A stretch of 5,968 nucleotides of DNA from Bacillota bacterium (lineage in GTDB: Bacteria; Bacillota; Clostridia; Tissierellales; Peptoniphilaceae), in contig JAEXBU010000032.1 in NCBI GenBank assembly GCA_023393815.1, positions 1-5,968 on the forward strand. Direction: 5' to 3'. The position numbers and the translations under genes are program-made. The first letter of the stretch is position 1. Every line of letters starts with the position of its first letter. This document shows positions 1 through 4,472 of the stretch, piece after piece. Under the pieces are notes generated by a model. It saw only the letters and a program-made list of their open reading frames with translations, ran no database searches and was not told the DNA's origin.

Positions 1-75
1 CCCAGATAGCTCAGTCGGTAGAGCAGCAGACTGAAAATCTGCGTGTCGCTGGTTCGATTCCGGCTCTGGGCACCA
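1..75 (+). tRNA. tRNA-Phe (anticodon GAA), missing its first base at the window edge
   Basis: This is an elongator tRNA that delivers phenylalanine to UUC/UUU codons. The full cloverleaf can be drawn. The 5' acceptor bases CCCAGA (1-6) pair with TCTGGG (65-70), and the unpaired C71 requires a G just before base 1, so the gene begins one base outside the window. The D arm is GCTC/GAGC. The anticodon stem GCAGA/TCTGC (26-30/38-42) encloses loop CTGAAAA with anticodon GAA at 33-35. The T arm is GCTGG/CCGGC around TTCGATT. The discriminator is A72 and CCA is encoded at 73-75. Only 3 nt separate it from tRNA-Gly, so the two are almost certainly cut from one precursor whose promoter lies upstream of the window. 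It is also the substrate of the synthetase encoded by pheS-pheT downstream. Confidence 0.97.
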
Positions 76-78
76 TTT

Positions 79-153
79 GCGGAAGTGGCTCAGTGGTAGA
101 GCATCGCCTTGCCAAGGCGAGGGTCGCGAGTTCGAGTCTCGTCTTCCGCTCCA
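79..153 (+). tRNA. tRNA-Gly (anticodon GCC)
   Basis: This tRNA reads GGC/GGU glycine codons. The acceptor stem GCGGAAG (79-85) pairs with CTTCCGC (143-149). The D arm is GCTC/GAGC (88-91/99-102). The anticodon stem TCGCC/GGCGA (104-108/116-120) holds loop TTGCCAA with GCC at 111-113. The T arm GCGAG/CTCGT surrounds TTCGAGT and has one G-U closing pair. The discriminator is T150 and the CCA end is encoded at 151-153. It is the last gene of the plus-strand tRNA group. A terminator hairpin starts at the very next base, so the primary transcript has essentially no spacer between CCA and the hairpin. Confidence 0.97.
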
Positions 154-179
154 AGCTCGGTTTTTACCGGGCTTTTTTT
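154..179 (+). terminator. Intrinsic terminator of the tRNA-Phe/tRNA-Gly transcript
   Basis: The stem AGCTCGGT (154-161) pairs with ACCGGGCT (166-173) over all 8 positions, one of them a U-G wobble, around a TTTT loop (162-165). T174-T179 then give the U-tract. It directly abuts the CCA end of tRNA-Gly. Its T-tract also serves as the base of the left arm of the next hairpin. Confidence 0.9.
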
Positions 180-222
180 GTATTGAAAACCCCGGGTCGG
201 CGGGGTTTTCAATACAAAAAAA
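173..222. repeat. Perfect 22-bp inverted repeat between convergent tRNA terminators
   Basis: Bases 173-194 are the exact reverse complement of 201-222, with a 6-nt loop GGTCGG (195-200). The core is AAAACCCCG/CGGGGTTTT, which looks like a bidirectional terminator stem. The outer seven pairs are the T-run of the tRNA-Gly terminator pairing with the A-run that forms the U-tract of the tRNA-Cys terminator. It probably acts as a back-up terminator in both directions. A dispersed palindromic repeat (REP-like or MITE-like) is the alternative, which one window cannot settle. Confidence 0.8.
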
Positions 223-244
223 CCGCCGAGAGAACTCGACGGTT
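216..244 (-). terminator. Intrinsic terminator of the minus-strand tRNA-Cys gene
   Basis: Bases 221-230 and 235-244 form a 10-pair stem around an AGAA loop (231-234, plus-strand letters). Read on the minus strand every position pairs, with one G-U wobble at 226/239; read on the plus strand that position is a C-A mismatch, so the hairpin is better formed in minus-strand RNA. The A-run at 216-222 becomes the U-tract. The hairpin begins within 2 nt of the CCA end of tRNA-Cys. Confidence 0.88.
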
Positions 245-245
245 T

Positions 246-319
246 TGGAGGCGACACCCGGACTTGAACCGGGGATAAGGGTGTTGCAGACCCGCGCCTT
301 ACCACTTGGCTATGTCGCC
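246..319 (-). tRNA. tRNA-Cys (anticodon GCA)
   Basis: This tRNA delivers cysteine to UGC/UGU codons and is transcribed toward tRNA-Gly. On the minus strand, acceptor GGCGACA (319-313) pairs with TGTCGCC (256-250). The discriminator is U (base 249), as expected for Cys, and CCA is encoded at 248-246. The anticodon loop CTGCAAC covers 289-283 with GCA at 287-285. The T arm is CCCGG/CCGGG around TTCAAGT. A small oddity is that the outermost anticodon-stem position (27-43) is C opposite U, so that stem has only four firm pairs (GGGT/ACCC). It has its own promoter (338-366) and terminator (216-244), so it appears to be a single-gene unit. Confidence 0.96.
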
Positions 320-328
320 TTACGCGCT

Positions 329-351
329 GACTATGTCAGTATAACATAGTC
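329..351. repeat. Inverted repeat flanking the tRNA-Cys -10 box
   Basis: GACTATGT (329-336) and ACATAGTC (344-351) are exact reverse complements separated by 7 nt, and the -10 hexamer (338-343) sits in the spacer. The repeat begins upstream of the likely transcription start, so it would act in DNA, not RNA. It could be an operator for a dimeric regulator. Chance is also possible, since the half-site CTATGTC also occurs at the 5' end of tRNA-Cys (310-316). Confidence 0.4.
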
Positions 352-366
352 TTTAAGTTTAAGCAA
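338..366 (-). promoter_or_regulatory. Sigma-A type promoter for tRNA-Cys
   Basis: On the minus strand, TTGCTT (366-361) is followed after exactly 17 nt by TATACT (343-338). The -10 matches the consensus TATAAT at five of six positions; the -35 matches TTGACA at three. Transcription should start near base 331, giving a leader of about 12 nt before the mature tRNA 5' end at 319. An 8-bp inverted repeat brackets the -10 box. Confidence 0.65.
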
Positions 367-381
367 GGTGGATATTTTTCG

Positions 382-426
382 CCATAGAAATTGCCCGCCA
401 AAGCCTTATGGATCAACATTCTATGG
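382..426. repeat. 8-bp inverted repeat upstream of the pheS -10 box
   Basis: CCATAGAA (382-389) and TTCTATGG (419-426) are exact reverse complements 29 nt apart. The right arm ends directly against the pheS -10 hexamer. No role is shown. With this spacing it may be a chance pairing, or two half-sites of a regulator between the divergent pheS and tRNA-Cys promoters. Confidence 0.25.
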
Positions 427-432
427 TATAAT
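424..432 (+). promoter_or_regulatory. Extended -10 promoter for the pheS-pheT run
   Basis: TATAAT at 427-432 is a perfect -10 box and is preceded by TGG (424-426), the TGn extension that lets RNA polymerase work with a poor -35. No convincing -35 hexamer lies 16-18 nt upstream (around 403-410). The start should be near 439, leaving a leader of about 32 nt before the pheS ATG. That is too short for a T-box riboswitch or an attenuator with a leader peptide. Confidence 0.7.
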
Positions 433-470
433 GAACCATTAGATCAGAGCACATACCGAAGGGGGTACTT

Positions 471-1493
471 ATGAAAGAGCTGCTTGAAAAATTAAAGTCA
501 GATGCGACATCTGCCATCGAGGATGCAAAAAGGATTGACGAATTGGAAAAGATTCGTCTGCAATACTTCGGAAAGAAAGGGGAATTGACGCAAATCTTAA
601 AGGGTTTGGGGAAATTGCCGAAAGAAGAGCGCCCCGTCGTCGGCAGTTATGCCAACGAGGTTCGTGAAAAGGTACAAGAAAAGTTGGACGAGAAAATCGT
701 CAGTCTGAAGGAAGGTGCTTACGAGACGCGCATGGAAGAGGAGTACCTGGATGTAACCCTGGATACGGCAAAATTGCGCGTGGGTCATCGCCATCCGCTT
801 TTAGAAACCAAAGAAGAATTGGAAGATCTGTTTGTGGAAATGGGTTTTACTGTAGTAGACGGTCCGGAGATCGAGAGCGTCGAAAACAATTTTGATGCTT
901 TGAATTCGCCGAAGAATCACCCGTCCAGAGATAAAAGCGATACATTCTACATTGATGACAAGACTTTGCTTCGGACGCATACCTCGCCCATGCAAATCCG
1001 CGCGATGAAACAATACGGTGCGCCCCTTCGCATCGTCAGTAGCGGCCGCGTCTTCCGTTTCGACGATGTAGATGATACGCATTCGCCCATGTTTCATCAA
1101 TTCGAGGGCCTGGTAGTCGACAAGGGCGTAAGCCTCGCCAATTTAATCGATACCTTAAATGTGTTCGTCAAGGAAATGTTTGGCGACGATATGCAAATCC
1201 GATATCGCCCCCACAACTTCCCCTTTACGGAACCCTCTGCAGAAGTGGATGTTACCTGCCTTGTCTGCCACGGGGAAGGCTGCCCGGCTTGCAACAATAC
1301 CGGATGGAGCATGGAACTTTTGGGTGCCGGCGTCGTCCATCCGAACGTCCTGCGAAACTGCGGCATCGATCCGGATGTGTACAGCGGTTTTGCCTTCGGT
1401 ATGGGAATTGACCGCATTGCCATGGTCAAATACGGAATTACGGATATTCGCCTTATGTTCGAAAACGACGACCGTTTCTTGTCCCAGTTCTAG
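471..1493 (+). CDS. pheS: Phenylalanyl-tRNA synthetase alpha subunit
   Basis: This is the catalytic subunit of cytoplasmic (alpha-beta)2 PheRS; it activates phenylalanine with ATP and loads it on tRNA-Phe. The 340-residue length is normal. Residues 1 to about 90 form the charged N-terminal tRNA-binding coiled coil. The class II core follows: HPLLETKEELEDLF and the FDALN/HPSRDKSDTFY region, then motif 2 at 192-213 (GRVFRFDDVDDTHS, FHQFEG). Motif 3 is FGMGIDR (309-315), with D314 where many PheS proteins have Glu. A308 of GFAFG is the small residue of the Phe pocket. C263, C266, C271 and C274 form a CxxC-x4-CxxC cluster that E. coli PheS, as I recall it, lacks and Firmicutes homologues have; metal binding is an inference. 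The ATG at 471 has a purine-rich SD (GGGGG, 461-465). It is first in the run, driven by the extended -10 promoter. Confidence 0.98.
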   Translation: MKELLEKLKSDATSAIEDAKRIDELEKIRLQYFGKKGELTQILKGLGKLPKEERPVVGSYANEVREKVQEKLDEKIVSLKEGAYETRMEEEYLDVTLDTAKLRVGHRHPLLETKEELEDLFVEMGFTVVDGPEIESVENNFDALNSPKNHPSRDKSDTFYIDDKTLLRTHTSPMQIRAMKQYGAPLRIVSSGRVFRFDDVDDTHSPMFHQFEGLVVDKGVSLANLIDTLNVFVKEMFGDDMQIRYRPHNFPFTEPSAEVDVTCLVCHGEGCPACNNTGWSMELLGAGVVHPNVLRNCGIDPDVYSGFAFGMGIDRIAMVKYGITDIRLMFENDDRFLSQF

Positions 1494-1499
1494 GAGGTG
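1492..1499 (+). promoter_or_regulatory. Strong Shine-Dalgarno of pheT overlapping the pheS stop codon
   Basis: AGGAGGTG begins on the second base of the pheS TAG stop (1491-1493) and lies 8 nt before the pheT ATG at 1508. It is a near-perfect match to the anti-SD sequence and fixes the pheT start. Ribosomes ending pheS sit on this site, which would favour coupled, balanced synthesis of the two subunits. Confidence 0.85.
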
Positions 1500-1507
1500 C
1501 TTAAACG

Positions 1508-3904
1508 ATGTTATTACCGAAAGCATGGCTTGAAAAATACGTAAATCTTACCGCCGATACGCGGAAAATATGTGACGAAATCACCGCTACGGGCAATCAT
1601 GTGGAATCAATTGTCGATCGAAGTAAAGGTCTGTCCGGCGTAGTGGTTGGAAAAATTTTAAAGATCGAGCCCCATCCCAATGCAGACAAGCTCGTGGTTT
1701 GTCAAATCGATATCGGCGGAGAGGTAAAACAAATTTTAACGGCGGCAAAAAATGTTTTTGAAGGCGCCGTCGTTCCCGTGGCCTTAGAAGGAGCCAAACT
1801 TGTCGGCGGTATGGAGATTAAAAAGACGGAGATGCGCGGCCTTCCCAGTGAAGGGATGATGTGTTCTTTGGAAGAAGTGGGGGTAGATACCTCCGTTATT
1901 CCAAAAGCGTCTCGAGACGGAATTCATATTTTGCCGGAAGACATTCCCTTGGGTAGCGACTACGTGCAAGTGTTGGAGCTGGATAAGGAAGTGATAGAGC
2001 TTGAAATTACGCCGAATCGTCCGGATTGTTTGAGCGTTCGCGGCATGGCGGTGGAAACGGCGGCTTCGACGGGCAGTTTTTTAAAAGAAAAAGCGATCCG
2101 TGTGGAAGAAAATAGCGATGTGGCCATGAAAGATGCATTTAACGGATTATATGTGGAAACGGAGAATGCCTCTCGATTTTATCTGCGTATGCTGACAGAT
2201 GTGGTGGTCAAGCCCTCGCCCCAATGGATGCAAAATGACTTAATGGCCGCCGGGGTTCGCCCTATTAACAACATCGTCGACTTGACAAACTATGTTATGC
2301 TGGAGTTCGGACAACCCCTTCACGCCTACGACTTAGATGCATTAAAGGGGAAGGAAATTCACGTGCGCATGGCGCGGGACAAGGAAAAGATGTATACCTT
2401 GGACGGAAACGAGCACGTTTTGTGTGAAGACGACATCGTCATTGCTGATAAAGAAGGTATTATCGGTCTCGCCGGCGTCATGGGCGGCGATATTTCCGGC
2501 GTCAATGAAAAGACCGCGACGGTCGTTTTGGAGGGGGCCAACTTCGAGTCCGATCACATTCGCAAAACGTCGAAACGCCAAGGTTTGCGTTCGGAAGCGT
2601 CGACACGTTTTGAAAAGGGGTTGGATCCCAACATGGCGAAAGAAGCGGTAGATCGTGTTTGCGAACTCGCCGTGGAAATCGGCGCGGCAAAAGTGGCCAA
2701 AGGCTGCTTTGATCATTATCCGAAAGAAGTGACGCCATGGATCGTGGATGGAAAGGTGAGCCGTATTAACGCCCTTTTAGGTACCGACATTTCCGGGGAC
2801 AGTATGGTAAAGATTTTGGAATCCCTCTTAATTCCCACGACCTTGGAAGGAGACATGCTTCACGCATCGATTCCCACCTTTAGAGGGGATATTCATATTT
2901 GGGAAGACCTTGCGGAAGAAGTAGGACGTATCTACGGTTTCGGGAATATTACGCCCCTTCCCTTGAAAGGAACATTGACTCGCGGAGGCAAAAGCCTCTT
3001 CCGTCGGGTTCAAAAGCGCGCGGAACAAGTACTTCTCGCTGCTGGATTCGATGAATTTATGACCTACTCCTTCATGGGACCCTCGGCTTTCGATCGTATT
3101 CAATTGAAAGAAGACGACCCCCTTCGCAACGCTGTAAAAATTTCCAATCCTCTTGGGGAAGAGTACTCCGTTATGCGGACCACCCTTCTTCCCAATATGT
3201 TGGATATTTTTATCAAGAATATGAGCTATAAAAATCCCTCCGCTTACGGGTTCGAATTCGGAAACGTCTTTTCTCCAGATAAAGATGCGGAAGGGCTTCC
3301 GAAGGAATATATGAAGCTGTCCATCGGATTTTATGGAGAAGAGGATTTCTATTTCCTGAAAAAAACTGTGGCAACGGTCTTGAAACGTTTGGGAATCGAG
3401 GGCGTTCGTTTTGTGCAAGTACAGGATTTCCCCCTGTTCCATAAAGGGCGTCAAGCGGAAGTCTACATCGAAGAAGAATCCATTGGCCGTTTTGGTTGTA
3501 TTCACCCGAAGGCTCAAGATGATTTGGGAATGAAACAGCCCGTCTACATGGCTGAGTTGGATTTCACGAAAATCGTGGAAAAGGCGAAGGACATTGTGAC
3601 TTATAAGCCCATCGCGCGCTTCCCGTCGATCGAACGCGATTTGGCTTTCATTGTGGACAAAAAGCTTCCGGCGCAAGATTTGTTGGATTATGTAGAAAAA
3701 GAAGGCGGCGAACTGTTGGAATCTGTGGCTGTTTTCGACGTTTACTTTGGTAAAGGCATCGAAGAAGGAAAGAAGAGCATTGCCTTAAAGCTTGCTTTCC
3801 GCCACGCCGATCGGACCTTAAAAGAATCGGAAATTTCGCACACTGTCGACGGAATCATCGAAGGAATCGAAGGACAATTTAACGCCAAATTGCGATCGGA
3901 ATAA
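1508..3904 (+). CDS. pheT: Phenylalanyl-tRNA synthetase beta subunit
   Basis: This is the partner of PheS in PheRS; it binds tRNA-Phe and carries the editing site that hydrolyses mischarged Tyr-tRNA-Phe. The 798-residue length is full size (bacterial PheT is near 800). Domains in order: N-terminal B1; an EMAP/OB-type tRNA-binding domain (about 40-155) with HPNADKL at 56-62; the junction ELEITPNRPDCLS (164-176); the B3/B4 editing region (about 221-380) with INNIVDLTNYVMLEFGQPLH and SEASTRFEKGLDP (362-374); B5 (about 405-478), where D461, D467, E470 and E471 have the spacing of the family's magnesium ligands; a catalytic-like core (about 480-690); and the C-terminal FDX-ACB anticodon-binding domain (about 705-797) with FPSIERD. 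Nothing is broken or missing. It starts 14 nt after pheS behind a strong SD, and zapA follows after 10 nt. Confidence 0.98.
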   Translation: MLLPKAWLEKYVNLTADTRKICDEITATGNHVESIVDRSKGLSGVVVGKILKIEPHPNADKLVVCQIDIGGEVKQILTAAKNVFEGAVVPVALEGAKLVGGMEIKKTEMRGLPSEGMMCSLEEVGVDTSVIPKASRDGIHILPEDIPLGSDYVQVLELDKEVIELEITPNRPDCLSVRGMAVETAASTGSFLKEKAIRVEENSDVAMKDAFNGLYVETENASRFYLRMLTDVVVKPSPQWMQNDLMAAGVRPINNIVDLTNYVMLEFGQPLHAYDLDALKGKEIHVRMARDKEKMYTLDGNEHVLCEDDIVIADKEGIIGLAGVMGGDISGVNEKTATVVLEGANFESDHIRKTSKRQGLRSEASTRFEKGLDPNMAKEAVDRVCELAVEIGAAKVAKGCFDHYPKEVTPWIVDGKVSRINALLGTDISGDSMVKILESLLIPTTLEGDMLHASIPTFRGDIHIWEDLAEEVGRIYGFGNITPLPLKGTLTRGGKSLFRRVQKRAEQVLLAAGFDEFMTYSFMGPSAFDRIQLKEDDPLRNAVKISNPLGEEYSVMRTTLLPNMLDIFIKNMSYKNPSAYGFEFGNVFSPDKDAEGLPKEYMKLSIGFYGEEDFYFLKKTVATVLKRLGIEGVRFVQVQDFPLFHKGRQAEVYIEEESIGRFGCIHPKAQDDLGMKQPVYMAELDFTKIVEKAKDIVTYKPIARFPSIERDLAFIVDKKLPAQDLLDYVEKEGGELLESVAVFDVYFGKGIEEGKKSIALKLAFRHADRTLKESEISHTVDGIIEGIEGQFNAKLRSE

Positions 3905-3914
3905 GAGGTGTAAG

Positions 3915-4472
3915 ATGACTACGACGCGCGTACAAGTTGAAATTGCAGGTATGACCTTTCAGGTTGTCGGAGAAGACGACGACGCCTACGTCAAGATGTT
4001 GGCGGATGAAGCCAACGAGCGCATCCAGGAAGTCGAGAACCGCAATTACCGGCTAAATGACGTACAGGTCTATCTTTTGAGCCTTCTAAACGCTTTGAAC
4101 GATAAAAACAAACAGGTTCGTGCACAAGAAGCGGCTGACGCTCTAGCGGGCGACGCGCAAGGCGTGAAGGAAAAGCTGGAAGAAATTGACGAATTAAAAA
4201 AACAGTTGAAAGAGAAAGAAGAGGATCTGGAAGCAAGGGATCGACGCCTGAAGGAAATGGAAACTCGTTTGAAAGAAATTGACGAGGAGGCGAAGAAACT
4301 TTCCCGGGAAAAGACTGCGTTGTTCGATGAAAAAGAAGCGGCCGAAAATCGCCTAAAGGAAAGGGAAGCGGCTATTCAAAGGCTGGAAGAAAAAAATTAC
4401 GAAACGCAAATGCGTCTGGTAGATTTGAACAAAGAAATCTATGTCCTTCGCGGTGAACATGAAGAGGCATGA
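3915..4472 (+). CDS. zapA: Cell division protein ZapA with a long coiled-coil extension
   Basis: ZapA binds FtsZ in the cytoplasm and promotes bundling and stability of the Z ring. Residues 1 to about 70 match the ZapA domain: a short beta hairpin (VQVEIAGMTFQVVG), then a helix with YVKMLADEANERIQEV and a hydrophobic segment, VQVYLLSLLNALNDKNKQ. From about 75 to 180 the protein is an almost uninterrupted, Lys/Glu/Arg-rich helix with heptad-like leucines, predicted coiled coil. At 185 residues it is much longer than the E. coli (about 109) or B. subtilis (about 85) proteins. The ATG at 3915 is supported by GAGGTG (3905-3910) directly after the pheT stop. The zapA assignment rests on the N-terminal domain and on the pheT-zapA gene order known in Firmicutes; the tail's role is unknown. 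A generic coiled-coil protein is the alternative. Confidence 0.87.
   Translation: MTTTRVQVEIAGMTFQVVGEDDDAYVKMLADEANERIQEVENRNYRLNDVQVYLLSLLNALNDKNKQVRAQEAADALAGDAQGVKEKLEEIDELKKQLKEKEEDLEARDRRLKEMETRLKEIDEEAKKLSREKTALFDEKEAAENRLKEREAAIQRLEEKNYETQMRLVDLNKEIYVLRGEHEEA

Noticed and set aside
1..319. tRNA genes as an integration site with an attached element
   Set aside because: No integrase, no repeated tRNA 3' end and no foreign-looking genes are present; the flanking genes are core housekeeping genes.
77..349. Open reading frames on both strands across the tRNA and terminator region (60-90 codons)
   Set aside because: They run through tRNA-Gly, three hairpins and tRNA-Cys. The translations are simply tRNA sequence read as codons, without an SD or family match.
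391..396. TTGCCC as a -35 box for pheS
   Set aside because: It lies 30 nt before the -10 box, far outside the 16-18 nt range; the promoter is better explained as extended -10.
454..467. Possible hairpin TACC/GGTA that would cover the pheS SD
   Set aside because: It has only four base pairs around a 6-nt loop and is too weak to suggest regulation.
2828..3676. A 282-codon minus-strand open frame inside pheT
   Set aside because: It is the antisense shadow of a fully conserved pheT region, has no recognisable domain, and only exists because of pheT codon usage. The other antisense frames in pheS, pheT, zapA and the U32 gene fail for the same reason.
4182..4286. Repeated EIDE segment (residues 90-93 and 121-124) in ZapA suggesting a duplication
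   Set aside because: The 31-residue offset does not fit heptads and the flanking similarity is just shared Lys/Glu-rich coiled-coil composition.
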